A DNA stretch of 64,000 bases from Puffinus mauretanicus (GCA_023333565.1 JAJKFH010001602.1:1-64000); one strand, 5' to 3'. Shown: positions 24,301 to 34,759, numbered from the stretch's first letter. Notes: generated from the letters alone by a model not told the origin. Numbers and translations are program-made.

Positions 24301-27300
24301 TCCATCAGTTTCTTCTCCTGGACTGTGCAGCAGAGCTTTGGAAGGAAGATAGTTTCAGAAACTCCCCAATAAATTGTCTTGTTTTCAGTGTTTGTATTTC
24401 ACTTGGGGCTAAGCATCTCGGTCCTGTGAGTCATAGCACTCAAGCCTCAAGCAGTCTGCAACTTAATGTTCCAGCTTCTCGCGTCTCTTTTCCTGATAGC
24501 TGGCGTGTCTCCTCGCAAGGGGTTGCAGTGTTACAGGCTGGGCTGCCTTTAAAGTTTAATGAGCTTCTCTGGGAGATGGGGCTGTGCCTGATTTCTCCCA
24601 ACTCTTACGTGGTGCTCTGGGGTCCCTATCCAGCGGTGAAGTGCACGGACGCTTTTCTAGGAATTGAAGGGGCCAAGTGTGCGACCTTGTGAAACCCTTG
24701 GGAACATGCTGCGAGACTCGAGGTTTGGCAATCTCTGACGCATTCAGTGTGAAGTGCTACAGAATTTGGTGTCGTCATTCTTAGTCAGCAACACTTGGCT
24801 GCATCGTTCTTCATGTATGGCTAAAAGTACAGTAAGGTTGAAGCTCTAAAATGGGCAAAGAGAAGATGTCCCTCATGGTGTGTTCATTTTGTGTTCTCAG
24901 ATGTCCTTGAGAATGTCCAGAACCTCCTGCTTTTGCAGAATTCCTTGAAGAAAAATGTGGTATTAAATTCTTTGGTGACTATAGCCAGTACTTTGATGCC
25001 TTTGATCCAGGAAAAAATTGAATTAATTTACATATAGTGAGCACAGGACACTCTCTATTGCTGACTTGTGCTCACCTTTTTAAGAAACGGTTTCTGGCAC
25101 TGTGGAACTAGCAAGGAAAGTAAATAGTGTCTAATAAAAGTTACAAAATCAATCATACTCTGGCAGAAGTGAATGATAGAATTTAGTTTTATTTCTTAAA
25201 GTTAAATTTTGTATGTCCACAGCTCTTGGGGATTTCTTTAGAGGAAGAAGTGTGGTTGTGAGGAGCTGTCCAAGTGGTATTTCTTGCTTTACAACAGCAA
25301 ATCTCACTGTTTGTTTTTAACAGGAGTTTTTTTTAAACCTCAAGGAAAGAATTTGCTTTAATATTACCTTTTAGAATAAGCCTGTCTAACTTAGGAAGGA
25401 ACTTCTCTAATACTTCAGATTTCTGGGTCTGTCTGATTTGGCAAGAGGCTTTCAGCTGAACATGGATGTACTTTTGCATAAGTTTAGAAAAAGAATACAA
25501 ACCTCAGCATTTTGTTGAAGAAAGAAGGTGTCGTCTTGCTCATCCTAGTGAAGTACAGCATGTAATTGTAGGCTGATGCCTAATGAGGCTTCTGGTTTTG
25601 AGATGATTTCTCCCTCCCCGCCCCCCCCCAGCGGTACATTTTCAGAATGGACATTTTTGTTAGCTATGGAAGCTCTAACTGAACACACATATTCTGTATG
25701 TCTCTTTAGTAATACAGATATCTGAAAATCCAGGAGTGTATGTTGTTCCTAAATTTGAATTAAAATCTCGCAGACCTTTCTCTGTCCTGTTACCTTTCTC
25801 CAAAGGATGCGTGTGGGAGGGAGGTTATTTAAAGACATTTATCTATGTAATGCCTCTTAATCTTAGTCTGAAACCATTTTGCTACTTTGTTTTTTCTCAG
25901 GACTGTTAATCTGGACTATATTCAAAAATGCTATTTTTCAAAGGGTGGTCATAGCAGAGGAAATTCTTGTTCTAAGTTGTGAGCTTGGGAGGAGGGGGAA
26001 GCTGACTTTTGTTCCTTCCATGTTCCTTTTCACCTATTTATTATTTTGATGTAAACACTGGAATGGCTAGGAAGAGACTAGTTCTCATTGAGAAGCGGTT
26101 CTTCAGCTGATTGCTTCTTACCAGTTTTGTTTTTTAATACAGCGCATCTTGATCTCAAACCTTGGGCAAATGTTTTAAACCTTGAAAAAGCACTATGCGC
26201 AGACTAAGGAGTTCAGCGAAGCCACTTGCAGGTTCTGTTTAGATTTACACTTTCTTCTGAACAGTTTATGATATTCCTGCCAGTTTTCACAGATTCCTCT
26301 TGACTAGGCTGAGGGACGGTAGTTCTTGCAATTTTAGTAAGCAAACATGAGATCACATCTTTGAATACAGCAGTCTCTTTACCTCTTGTCGGCCAGTTGA
26401 ACGCACTCCTCTGCTGCGGCAGGCCTCTCACGGGTATCTTTCTTGGCATGAGCTGGAAAGCAGCCATGGAAAGCAGCTCCGGAGGCACTCTGTGTGCCTG
26501 TGACAGTTTTGAGGAAACTGAAAACAGGTGTTGATAATGGGGAGCGCAAATTTATGCAGGTGCATAATTGCCTAAAGCCTGCTATACTGTGTCCTGTCGG
26601 AGTTTGCTCCCACCCCCCCACCTGGTGAACAAGATAACTACCCAGTAAAATAAACACCCACGCACCTAATTTTCTTGTCTGTGTTGGGTTTTTTTTTTTT
26701 TGTTTTCCCCAGAGTCTCGCTGTGATAAAGATATGGACACTCTTAGTGGTTATGCAGTGTGCCTTCCTAATCTCACCAGGCTGCACACCTATCGTTTTGT
26801 GGAACACCGGCCAATCCTCTGCATAGAGATTAAGGTATTGAATAGAAGAAGATCCTTCTGGGGGTTTTCTTTGCATTTTTAAAGTACATACTGACGAGAG
26901 CAGTTTCCAAGGAATGTAGCAGTGGGATAAGGCAGAGCTCACCGCTTTTCACTGTGACCCATAGGATGAAATAGCCCCTTCCCTCTTCCAATTCCTGATC
27001 TTTCAAAACTTGGGAAATTCCCAGGTATTACTAGGCCCTTTGTAGGCCACAGCAGTTTTGTGTGTCCTTATTTCTTGAGTGAGGACTTTAAAATAATTGG
27101 GAATAATACACAGTGACATATATTGAGCTTTTAAGTGTTGGATGTTGACTGTTTTTCTTTTCTTTTTTTTTTTTTTATTATTTTCCTTTAACTGGAAAGA
27201 TTTGCATATTTCTGTAAAGAAATACATTTATATTCATAATCTTTTTTTGTTTGTTTGTTTTAGCCAAAGTGTGGCTTCATTCCTTTTTCCAGCCATGTTT

Positions 27301-30300
27301 CACAGGAGATAAAGCACAAGGTGTGTCGTTACTGTATGCATCAGCATCTAAAGGTAATTTTTTTTTTTTTAGGAGTCATCCTGCTTTCCTTTGACTGCAC
27401 TGTGCTTTATTTGCTATTCCAGTCTTGCTTTCCTGTTGAAACTCGCATGTTGTTGCTTAAATCTCTGCTATGACTAAAGATAGGTGGATACACATCTAAG
27501 TTGCTGGGTGTGAGTCTGTTTAGTGAGAGATGGAACAAGTTCTGTGGGAAGCTGGAAGCAAAGAAATATAAGATTAGTCTTTGAGGACTGTTAATGCTGT
27601 TGATTGGGTAAACTCCAGCATCAAATTTCCTTTCAACTTCATCTCGCCAAATGCATGGTGGCATTCCGTAACTTACAACAGCATGTAACACACATGGAAT
27701 TCATTTAACTAATGTCCGTTGTGTCTGAAATTGTATAACTGTGTCTTACTGTAATTTAATGTGACCTTTCTCCATGCTTTCCATTTCTGAATGCAATTTG
27801 AGTGACTTGAGCTAAATATGACGAGGAAGACCCCTGGTAGTCATAAATTGTACATTCAAAGTGTTTAAAATGTCATGGGGCTTCTGAAGGCAGGATGTTA
27901 GTGCCACACACCTGACTATTAAAATAACTGAGACTACTTATTCCAGAAGGTGATTAACAGCAGTGGTGTGGGTTTTCAACAGGTAGCAAATGGAAAATGG
28001 AAGCGACCAAGTAAATATTGCCCATTGGATCTCTTCTCAGGGTAAGGAAGTGTGTAACTTGATTCTGTGTTTTTGCAAAAAAATCTGTGTTACAGATTTT
28101 CTCAGATTACTTTGACTTTCACTGTAGTGTTAAGGATGATCAATGCCTGCTTGTCTGACTTTTACAGTGAATATTTTTGGTGCTGTATACTTCTTTACAC
28201 CTATTTCAGGAATCAGAGTTGCTTATTAGTGTAACAGTGCCTTTTGCTACATAACATTAAACCTAAGAGCCATTTAGTTTAGTTTACTCAGATTTGAAGT
28301 TCCAATTGCAGTAGTCACTTTCACTTTGTCTTTGCAGTGACTTCAGCATGAGTAACAGCTGAATGGGTGTGTTCCCTTCAGGTGCCCAATTCTGATTCCA
28401 CAGCACCCTCCAGGCATGGGTGTAAACATCTAAAGGCTGTGATAAAACATTCTTGTTTTGTTTTTTTTTTTTTCCCCTAGAAATAAACAGAGAATGCACT
28501 TTGCTTTGAAAAGCTTATTACAGGAGGCACAGAACAACTTGAAAATATTTAAGGTAAACAATCAAATCTGTTTGCTTTTTTTGCCTTGGCTTTTAAACAA
28601 TTTGACTTCAGCATCTGAACAGTCAAGATCCTACTTCAAACCTACCTAATGAGCACCATCACTATTAGACCCCACCAAGAGAAGAAAATGGGAAAATTCT
28701 TAGTTAGATTTCAAATTAGATTTCAATTAGGACAGGTAAGTAATAATTTCCCAGAACTACTTAGTCTGAAAGAATCGCCAGGGAACAACTAATAGAAAAG
28801 GACTTCTAAAGATGACCAAAGTTTTAAAACGTTATGTGCTTCTTCAGGAGGAAGAAGGTAGAGAACTTTGCATGTTGCTCCAAATATTTTTAGAAATTAC
28901 CATTGTGGTGTTCATGCAAGCCAAATGCACAGCGTGCCTCACTGAGGAAGTAGAGAGTTACCTTTTCTATGGAAGTAGTGTAGGAAAAATATAAAGTAGT
29001 AACTGATGGCTTATGCAGATTTTCAGATTAATTCTAGGAAATAAGATTCTTTACAACTTGTTTCCAGTATTAAAGCAACTATGTGAATTACTTAAACTTG
29101 TATGAACTGGCTTATTTTTTCTGTTAGTACAGGTAACTATCACACCTTTTATGTCCCTTTTTATAGCCTTCTGTTTTCCAGTTTGGCTTTTAAAATAAAG
29201 TTGTTTCACATGGTGCTTTTTCGCTATTGACATTATTCAGAAAGAAGCGATAGGAAAATGTGCTTTTATTATTATTCACTTTTATTATTCTGATTATTTA
29301 CAGGTGATTAAGTTGGGAAAGTAGCACTTGATGGGCTTTTTGGTCCCAACTCAAAAGTTGTCACCTGTGGTATCCGATTAAACTTGAGGGCAAATTTGTA
29401 AGAGATTGGGAATGTGTGTATTTGTATGCAGACTGTACAGTAACAGACTTTTCTGTGCTATGTGTCTTTAAATCTGATGCTTTGATTAACTAAGTATGAA
29501 TTACTGGATTTCATGACATGCCTGAATCTCTTTTTCTCATTTGCAGAATGGGGAACTAATTTATGGCTGTAAAGATGACCAGGACTGTGTCTCTGACTGG
29601 AACGAACTTGCTCGTCACTTAAAGCCTTTCTTTTTTCCTTCCAACGGGTTGGTCAGTGGGCCACACTGTACAAGGACAATTGTTAAAGAACTAATCCACG
29701 TTATAACTATGACGCTACTAAGTAGTACTGATGCCTGCAGGGCAGGTGATATGAAGACAGTTCCCATTTCACAAGGAAGAAGCTACTGTGAAGCAAGTGC
29801 TTTTAATAAGGAGCTGGTAAGAAATGGTAAGAAATAATTTCCTGAGCACTCTCAATAATTGTTATCACGTAACGATTCAGATCTTTGCTTCTCATTTGCT
29901 GTTTAATACCGATGTGAGAATGGAAACAGTGGAGTTTTAGTGACATTTTTAAAATGAGTTCTGAGCTGCATAATGCTAGATAATTGTTTTTAATATGACC
30001 TTGTAGTGAGCACTTTTAGCACTGTACCTAATGACAGGGATAAAAATAAATTCAGAAAGTGGTAGAGGAAAAATGGAAGAAAATACTAGTTTGAGCTGAT
30101 AACCATCATGGGTATTTCAAATGAGTGGGGAATTGTTGCATTGTATGTGATGAAGTCTGGCTGCTTTGGTGGGTTTGTTACAGGACACCTGTTTCTTGCC
30201 TTTCCCTGCTCCTCCTGTCAGCCCTCACCAGCTAGGGGGTAGCTCATTTTGTTTTCTTCTACTACTCCTGGTAAAGAGAAAGGTATGAATACTGGAGGGA

Positions 30301-33300
30301 AAAGAAATGGGAAGTGAGAGTTGGAAAACTGTAAATCATGTTAATTCCTCAGTGCATAAGTTTTGTAAAGCTCTAATTATTCAAGATGCTGCTAGTCATT
30401 CTAATTATAGAAACAGCATGTTTCTTACTCTGCTTTTGATGAAGATCTTTTTCATTGCTGGTTGGTTTTGTTGTATTGTGTGGAGAAGGAGCTATCTTAC
30501 AGAAATGATAGCAAATCTGTTTATACTATATTAAAAAGAGCTGATATCTGAAATGCTAAATTACTTTCTGCCAACAGTTCATACTTGTTGAAAGTGAATT
30601 TGTGGTGGCTTCAAACTCGTATGAAAAATTTCTCTTGTAGACTCAAACAAGTAGATTGCAATGGAAGTGTGTGTTTTTGGTGGGTTTTTTTTTGTTTTGT
30701 TTTTTTTTTGTTTGTTTGTTTTGTTTTATTTTGAGTAATTTGTAGAGTTGTATACCAGGTGTTTTATTCTGCAGTCAAATATGTGCTGTTTAAATGTGCA
30801 GGTGAGTACATGCACCTGGCACATTAGTGTTTGGAAACTGAAGTGTTTTGGGTTCCCCCACTGCCCGTGATTGGTCTAAAGAGTATTTGGATTTGCTTTG
30901 TGAACAAGCACATGTAATGGTAAAATGAAACAAAGATGATGCTCATGTCTGCCTTATTTGAAAATACATTTTCTTCTAGGTAAACATAAATTGGAAAGCT
31001 CTGGCTTACCGAGGGGTTGTCTCCTTTATAAAACCCTTCAGGCTCAGATGCTTGACATGCTGGATATCGAAGGACTCTATCCTTTGTACAGCAGAGTTGA
31101 ACAGTACTTAGAGGAATTTCCTGAAGAGAGGTAAGACTTGATGGCTTTTCTTTTCAGTTCTGTTTAAGTAGGTATGCAGACACAACCGCTTGTTCTCTCT
31201 TGTTATGTTGTATACAACCTTCCTTCGTGGTATTGTATATTCTGAATTTCTAACTTGAAATGCCAGATAACATAAGAGATGAGTTTTATTGTTAGAAGTT
31301 TTGATGTCGGTCACTTTGACCTGAATTTTCAAGTAACGAGGATGGGAAATTCACAACAGGGTAAGAGAGAAAATGCCCCATTCCTTAATAGTGGAGGTTG
31401 TATATTTGAGGAAAGATACAGAAAAATGGATAGTTGGTTTCTCCTGCCCTCAGTACCTGCAGAGCTAGGACTATGTCTGCAGAAATGTTGCCCAGTAAAC
31501 CCCTGAATTTGGTATTCAGCAGCAATCCAGCCTGTGCCTGCAAGATCTCACAGAAGGTGTGAGTGGGTAATGGCCCCGTATTGCTGTTGTCCAGCCTGCC
31601 CTTGTTGTGTGATGAGAGTAGCTCCAAATGCCAGATTGCAACCCCCATCACAAGTGATGAAATCATACTTGAGGCACAAGAATCTTACGGTATTTCTTGC
31701 CTGGTGGAAAAAGTAGCAGCTTGCAATGCCCAGTATATTTGTCCTCAAAAAGCAAAAAGTTGTAATAATAATTGCTATAAAAACCTTGACTTGGATTCTC
31801 AGGCTGTCGTTTGCCTGTAATTCTGCCGTTGCTCACACGAGGGCACGCTGGCTTCGCTTGCAAGACGCTGCTTGTGCTCCTTCAGCTCCCTTGGACTCCC
31901 ATTGGAACTGAAGGGTTGTCCTATGGGCAATGGGTTGGCCTTCAGTTCTGGTTAAATCACTTGCAGCGTGGCTTACCTTGTATATTTGTACATTAAACAA
32001 ATAACTTGAAAATGCATTCTTTCATCTGTGTGGTGTTTGTGTGCTGCAAACCCTCTTTTATGGGTTCAGCTTTTCAGCCGGAGTTCAGGTATTTAAGTTG
32101 GGAAGGAAGGAGGCCAAATAAACCATCCCTAGTTAGCACACGTTACACAGCTGGGGGCAGGTAAGCGTATACCCCCAGCGTTTTCAGCAAGGCTTCTGGG
32201 AGCTCCTGCAAAAACTATTACAAATTTTGAAACTTACTTACCCATTTTTGCAAAAAAATACTGTCCTTGTGATACACAGGTGGCAGTGGATTAAGAATGA
32301 TTAATCTTTAAAAAAAACCCAAACCAACCCCAAACCCTAAACAGCACATCTTAAGTGATATGAGAATAATAGGGGCTGGTCACGGTGTTAAGACCACCGA
32401 GTATTAACCTGTTGCCATGTTTATCATTGTTACTGGTTTTGTTACTGGTTTTTTTCTGAGTATCTGGGCTGCTGAAGAAAGATCTCACTGAAAATCAGTA
32501 AATCATCTTGGCTGTCTGTAAATCTTCTTTTAAAATTTATTTAGAAGTACATTACAGATAAATGGACCTTACAATGAAGCATTTTATGAGAAGCTGCTAG
32601 ATCTTTCAACTGAAGACGATGGGACAGTAGCATTTGCGTTAACAAAGGTACTCTGTGTGTGTTGCTGAAGCTTATTTAGTCTGTCAATTTTAATGAACAC
32701 CTGTCTAACGGAAACAGATGGATAGCGTGTTAGCATCACCGCTGGCTTGGCAGGTGTCTGTACGTTTAAAGTTCTTGATTGTGCCAGGGTGTATCTTGAT
32801 GGCAGAAGCACTTAAAAGCAAACATGTTTAGCACTAGTTCTGGAGAGGAAGATAAAGCTGGTTATTTCCTTTCTAGACTGAGGAAGTATTTGCATGAACT
32901 GGTGCTGTTTTGGCCTTCAAGAAAACTATCTGTAGGAAATAAAAATGACTCTTACAGGATGCTGTAAAACCACTTGCTCCTGCTAACAATCTGTTATAGA
33001 GATAATTTCCAGCTCTTAAAATACCAGCATACTGATAACACTGAGTATACTAATGCCTTTTATAAAGAACAGTATGCTTTACTAAGGCAAATACAACTAT
33101 AGTAGAAAATTCATGTTGTTTTTATGTTTTATAGGTGCAGCAGTACAGAATAGCAATGACTGCTAAAGACTGCTCCATCATGATTGCCCTTTCACCCTGT
33201 CTACAAGATGAATGGTGAGAGAGACCTGCTTTTGAATGATTCCTACTCATTTAGAAATTGAAGATGGATTTGCACAGTTCAGTCAATTCAAGTAACTTGA

Positions 33301-34484
33301 AAAAAGTGGGAGGTTTTTTTGGGGGTGTCCAAATACTTGGCTGTGAGCATTAGTAAGGTAGAGTTCTGATTTAAGACATTTAGCCCAGAGATCTGTTTCT
33401 GAAGAGTTTTAAGTTGATAAAAAGGGTTAAAGTTTTATATTTACTCCCTTCTTGACATTTGAATTGACTGTTCATAGTAGATATACATGGTTTTAACTAG
33501 GTACAGTACTAGGTACAATTTTTCTGCCTTGGTGTCCTCATATGAGAGATTTTTCAAGATGAGTTGCCTTTGACTGCCTAATTAGAAAACAGAAGTCTTT
33601 ATTAAGCGCATTGGTAAAAACAAGTCAATAATCAAGAGGTGACATATTTCACTGTAAAGCAGGAGGTTTTACCACAATATTGTCTGCTCTTACATGGGGG
33701 AGTTTGCTTTACCAAAGCCTTGTTATTTTTAGAGAATATTGTTTTCTGTGTTTGCCCTGCAGTTCTTGAATGAAATGTTCATGAGGGAGATGACTTGTGC
33801 AACAGTTGACTTATTATAAATAAGTCCTCCATCCTTCAGTATGCTTGGACAGTAGTTCTGATACTACTGTCTGTATTACCTTGAACCTGAGTAGGAGTTG
33901 CAGTGATTCTTTCTGCTTCTGCTAGTTAATGAGGCTATTGCTTTGTATGCATATCGCCTAGAAACAGACTGGACTTACTAAATACAAAGACACAGTAACT
34001 AAGAGTAATGCTTTGACTTAAGCTGTGTGGAAGCTGAAAGGAAAATGTCTGGAAGAGGCGCCAGCAAGTTCGCTTTAAGAGTAGTTAATCTGGAGCTATA
34101 GTTTCCTAAAGGCTACACTAGCTGAAGTTTATTGTCTTAGGCTCTCATGAAAGTTCTAAGGTAAACATTGGAGTCACTTTTGCAAGGGGACTCGGGATAC
34201 ACAAATGAAAAATGTTAGCTTCAGTGACTCAGATGTGCAATACGGTTTTGTTTTCCAGCTCTGAGCAAAGACCTGTGGTACTAACGTCCAAATCAAGGTT
34301 CACCTTTTCTGTTTCTGTCCTGGACCTCGATCTAAAACCATATGAAAGCATTCCTCATCAGCACAAACTTGATGGCAAGATAGTAAACTATTATTTGAAG
34401 AATGTACAGGCCAAAGATGACCCAGTTATGTCCAGTCTCTTCAAGGAGAATGAAGACTGCACATTAGTTCTCCATAAAGTGTAA
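3237..34484 (+). CDS. IPPK: Inositol-pentakisphosphate 2-kinase (13 coding exons, whole gene)
   Basis: The enzyme phosphorylates the 2-hydroxyl of Ins(1,3,4,5,6)P5 with ATP to give InsP6 (phytate), the last step of the inositol polyphosphate pathway; in animals it is mainly nuclear. Coding exons are 3237-3317, 17412-17459, 23002-23097, 23905-23971, 26713-26834, 27264-27353, 27983-28041, 28481-28553, 29547-29826, 30980-31130, 32545-32647, 33135-33214 and 34259-34484. They total 1476 nt, or 491 residues plus stop, the length I remember for human IPPK. Key motifs are the glycine-rich nucleotide loop GEGNQSLVV (residues 15-23), VVLRFLK (30-36), the family EIKPK signature (136-140), a Cys/His cluster HKVCRYCMHQH (156-166), and TAKDCSIM (399-406) carrying the invariant Asp402. 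The start was chosen because it has a strong Kozak context and matches the family N terminus (MDENEW, GEGN). The least conserved part is the linker at about 275-312. No damage is visible. Confidence 0.98.
4039..4095 (+). repeat. G/T-rich low-complexity block
   Basis: An almost pure G+T stretch in IPPK intron 1 with G-runs of six, two, four, two and more separated by T-runs. It could form a two-tier G-quadruplex on the + strand. Related A/C-rich blocks on the + strand occur near 32309-32342, 57738-57757 and 61807-61827. Confidence 0.6.
8870..8912. repeat. Direct repeat flanking a 15-bp palindrome with CAGGTA boxes
   Basis: TCTTCAGGTA occurs at 8870-8879 and again at 8903-8912, a 33-bp period. 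Between and overlapping them, CAGGTAC-A-GTACCTG at 8874-8888 is a perfect inverted repeat with a one-base centre. Another GGTACCTG follows at 8893-8900. CAGGTA/TACCTG is the core bound by ZEB and Snail zinc-finger repressors. Function is not shown by sequence alone. Confidence 0.5.
17412..17459 (+). CDS. IPPK: IPPK coding exon 2 (48-nt microexon)
   Basis: Sixteen codons (residues 28-43), phase 0 at both ends, between introns of 14.1 and 5.5 kb. It encodes RCVVLRFLK, the strand after the glycine-rich loop that helps form the ATP pocket in this family. The acceptor is TTTCTTTAG and the donor AAG|GTAAGA. Because it is a multiple of three, skipping would keep frame but should remove part of the nucleotide site. 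Confidence 0.97.
20594..20618. promoter_or_regulatory. Perfect inverted repeat with two TGACGTG half-sites
   Basis: CTGACGTG at 20594-20601 and its exact reverse complement CACGTCAG at 20611-20618 are separated by nine bases. TGACGTG is a CREB/ATF/XBP1-type core, so the element offers two opposed bZIP sites within 25 bp. CpG dinucleotides are otherwise scarce in this part of the intron. Binding is inferred. Confidence 0.45.
21530..21600 (+). repeat. Short imperfect minisatellite (about 30-bp unit)
   Basis: Two full copies and a partial third of a unit beginning ACTGAAGTAA and ending in a GTGTGTT-like tract start at 21530, 21561 and 21590. Unit lengths are about 31 and 29 bp with several mismatches. 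Confidence 0.6.
23002..23097 (+). CDS. IPPK: IPPK coding exon 3
   Basis: Thirty-two codons (residues 44-75), phase 0 at both ends, acceptor CTTCCAG and donor GGG|GTAAAT. It encodes the helical segment TSEEILHHLQNIVDFGKHVM and then FGENYVHHG, nearly identical to vertebrate IPPK. Confidence 0.97.
23098..23904 (+). other. IPPK: IPPK intron 3 (807 bp)
   Basis: AT-rich spacer ending in a T-rich tract before the acceptor TAATAG at 23899-23904. Nothing else recognised. Confidence 0.85.
23905..23971 (+). CDS. IPPK: IPPK coding exon 4
   Basis: 67 nt, residues 76-97 plus the first base of codon 98. It encodes EIIQLPLDFVRQLCLKIQPERP, matching the family segment that follows the YVH.G motif. Donor CCAG|GTAAGT is close to consensus. 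Phase 1 at its end matches exon 5. Confidence 0.97.
23972..26712 (+). other. IPPK: IPPK intron 4 (2.7 kb)
   Basis: Mostly AT-rich, with a C-run at 25620-25630. It contains a possible alternative terminal exon at about 24901-25150 (separate entry) and a 133-codon open frame at 24291-24692 with no recognisable homology and no splice context. Confidence 0.75.
24901..25150 (+). other. Candidate alternative 3'-terminal exon of IPPK
   Basis: The segment follows a good-looking acceptor (TTTTGTGTTCTCAG, ending at 24900). Joined to exon 4 (phase 1), it adds 45 codons starting DVLENVQNLL and stopping at TAG 25035-25037. An AATAAA lies at 25133-25138. A second frame is open from 24911 to 25018. Use of this exon would give a product of about 142 residues lacking EIKPK and the catalytic Asp. 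No known protein was recognised in either frame, so it may be fortuitous or a fossil exon. Confidence 0.2.
26713..26834 (+). CDS. IPPK: IPPK coding exon 5
   Basis: 122 nt completing codon 98 through Lys138. It encodes SRCDKDMDTLSGYAVC and LPNLTRLHTY, then HRPILCIEIK, the first half of the family EIKPK motif. The acceptor follows a T-run and CCCCAG; the donor is AAG|GTATTG. The exon boundary splits EIK|PK, as expected from the frame. Confidence 0.97.
26835..27263 (+). other. IPPK: IPPK intron 5 (429 bp)
   Basis: Short AT-rich intron with a T-run at about 27160-27177 and a (TTTG)n polypyrimidine tract before the TAG acceptor. Nothing else seen. Confidence 0.85.
27264..27353 (+). CDS. IPPK: IPPK coding exon 6
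   Basis: Thirty codons (residues 139-168), phase 0 at both ends. It starts with PKCGFIPFSS, completing EIKPK, and carries HKVCRYCMHQHLK, a Cys/His cluster. An internal AAG|GTGTGT at 27320 could act as a cryptic donor, but the downstream CTAAAG|GTAATT site keeps the conserved sequence. Confidence 0.97.
27354..27982 (+). other. IPPK: IPPK intron 6 (629 bp)
   Basis: AT-rich, beginning with a run of T inside the first 20 bases and ending TTTTCAACAG. No other feature seen. Confidence 0.85.
27983..28041 (+). CDS. IPPK: IPPK coding exon 7
   Basis: 59 nt, residues 169-187 plus two bases of Gly188. It encodes VANGKWKRPSKYCPLDLFS, matching the human VATGKWKQISKYCPLDLYSG segment. Donor CAGG|GTAAGG. 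Confidence 0.96.
28042..28480 (+). other. IPPK: IPPK intron 7 (439 bp)
   Basis: AT-rich with a long T-run directly before the CCCCTAG acceptor. Nothing else seen. Confidence 0.85.
28481..28553 (+). CDS. IPPK: IPPK coding exon 8
   Basis: 73 nt completing Gly188 through Lys212. It encodes NKQRMHFALKSLLQEAQ and NNLKIFK, essentially identical to mammalian IPPK. Donor AAG|GTAAAC. Confidence 0.97.
28554..29546 (+). other. IPPK: IPPK intron 8 (993 bp)
   Basis: AT-rich spacer ending TTCTCATTTGCAG. No feature recognised. Confidence 0.85.
29547..29826 (+). CDS. IPPK: IPPK coding exon 9
   Basis: The largest internal exon: 280 nt, residues 213-305 plus one base of Gly306. It encodes NGELIYGCKDD, then LARHLKPFFFPSNGLVSGPH and the variable linker ending CEASAFNKELVRN. 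The intended donor is ATG|GTAAGA at 29827. An identical GTAAGA donor lies 10 nt upstream at 29817 because GGTAAGAAAT is duplicated. Only the distal site keeps frame with exon 10. Confidence 0.95.
29816..29835 (+). repeat. 10-bp tandem duplication creating two 5' splice sites
   Basis: GGTAAGAAAT at 29816-29825 is repeated exactly at 29826-29835. Each copy offers a GTAAGA donor, at 29817 and 29827. The proximal choice shifts frame and meets TAG at 31109-31111 in exon 10. Confidence 0.9.
29827..30979 (+). other. IPPK: IPPK intron 9 (1.15 kb)
   Basis: AT-rich. A T-rich (GTTT)n-like tract spans about 30680-30735. It ends TTTTCTTCTAG. No other feature recognised. Confidence 0.85.
30980..31130 (+). 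CDS. IPPK: IPPK coding exon 10
   Basis: 151 nt completing Gly306 to the first two bases of Arg356. It encodes SSGLPRGCLLYKTLQAQMLD, then MLDIEGLYPLYSRVEQYL and EEFPEER, a strongly conserved block. Donor GAG|GTAAGA. Confidence 0.97.
31131..32544 (+). other. IPPK: IPPK intron 10 (1.4 kb)
   Basis: Includes an A/C-rich tract at about 32309-32342 and several chance open frames on both strands at 31.3-32.0 kb. No repeat family or exon identified. Confidence 0.8.
32545..32647 (+). CDS. IPPK: IPPK coding exon 11
   Basis: 103 nt completing Arg356 through Lys390. It encodes STLQINGPYNEAFYEKLLDL and STEDDGTVAFALTK, matching family members. Donor AAG|GTACTC. Confidence 0.97.
32648..33134 (+). other. 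IPPK: IPPK intron 11 (487 bp)
   Basis: AT-rich spacer with a TTTTTATGTTTTATAG acceptor. Nothing else seen. Confidence 0.85.
33135..33214 (+). CDS. IPPK: IPPK coding exon 12
   Basis: 80 nt, residues 391-416 plus two bases of Cys417. It encodes VQQYRIAMTAKDCSIMIALS, including the invariant KDCS motif. From family knowledge its Asp (402 here) is an active-site residue. Donor ATG|GTGAGA. Confidence 0.97.
33215..34258 (+). other. IPPK: IPPK intron 12 (1.04 kb)
   Basis: AT-rich spacer ending TTTTGTTTTCCAG. No feature recognised. Confidence 0.85.
34259..34484 (+). CDS. IPPK: IPPK coding exon 13 (C terminus and stop)
   Basis: 226 nt completing Cys417 through Val491 and TAA at 34482-34484. It encodes SVSVLDLDLKPYESIPHQHK, LDGKIVNYYLK and the C-terminal CTLVLHKV, which matches the human C terminus. 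Confidence 0.98.
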
Positions 34485-34753
34485 CTGTTTCCTTAAGGTT
34501 ATTTTTATTCGAACACATTAGAAAGTGAAAGGTTAATGGAATACAATTTTGGTGATTATTTTTTTTCTATTGTGTTCAGTGCATTTTTCAGCTGTGAATG
34601 TTTTTGCTTTAAGAAATGATTTCTAATTGGTATGCCTTTTCAAAGACATGGAATAGCACTAAAACACGCATCATCTGCTCTATAACCTTAATGAATGTAT
34701 TTAATATGACAGAACAGATAATGTGCCATACCTTGGAACTAGAGGACAGATCG

Positions 34754-34759
34754 AATAAA
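34754..34759 (+). terminator. Proximal AATAAA poly(A) signal (candidate)
   Basis: Canonical hexamer 270 nt after the IPPK stop. It would produce a short 3' UTR lacking the downstream AU-rich part. Use is not shown by sequence. Confidence 0.4.

Noticed and set aside
24291..24692. 133-codon + frame in IPPK intron 4
   Set aside because: No similarity to a known family, no splice sites in register, and the composition is explained by a locally less AT-rich intron segment.
26379..26942. 187-codon minus-strand frame over IPPK exon 5
   Set aside because: It is antisense to a confirmed conserved exon and has no recognisable domain or splice structure.
32309..32342. Telomere-like AAACCCTAAAC tract
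   Set aside because: Only one CCCTAA unit is present within a general A/C-rich tract, so it is not an interstitial telomeric repeat.
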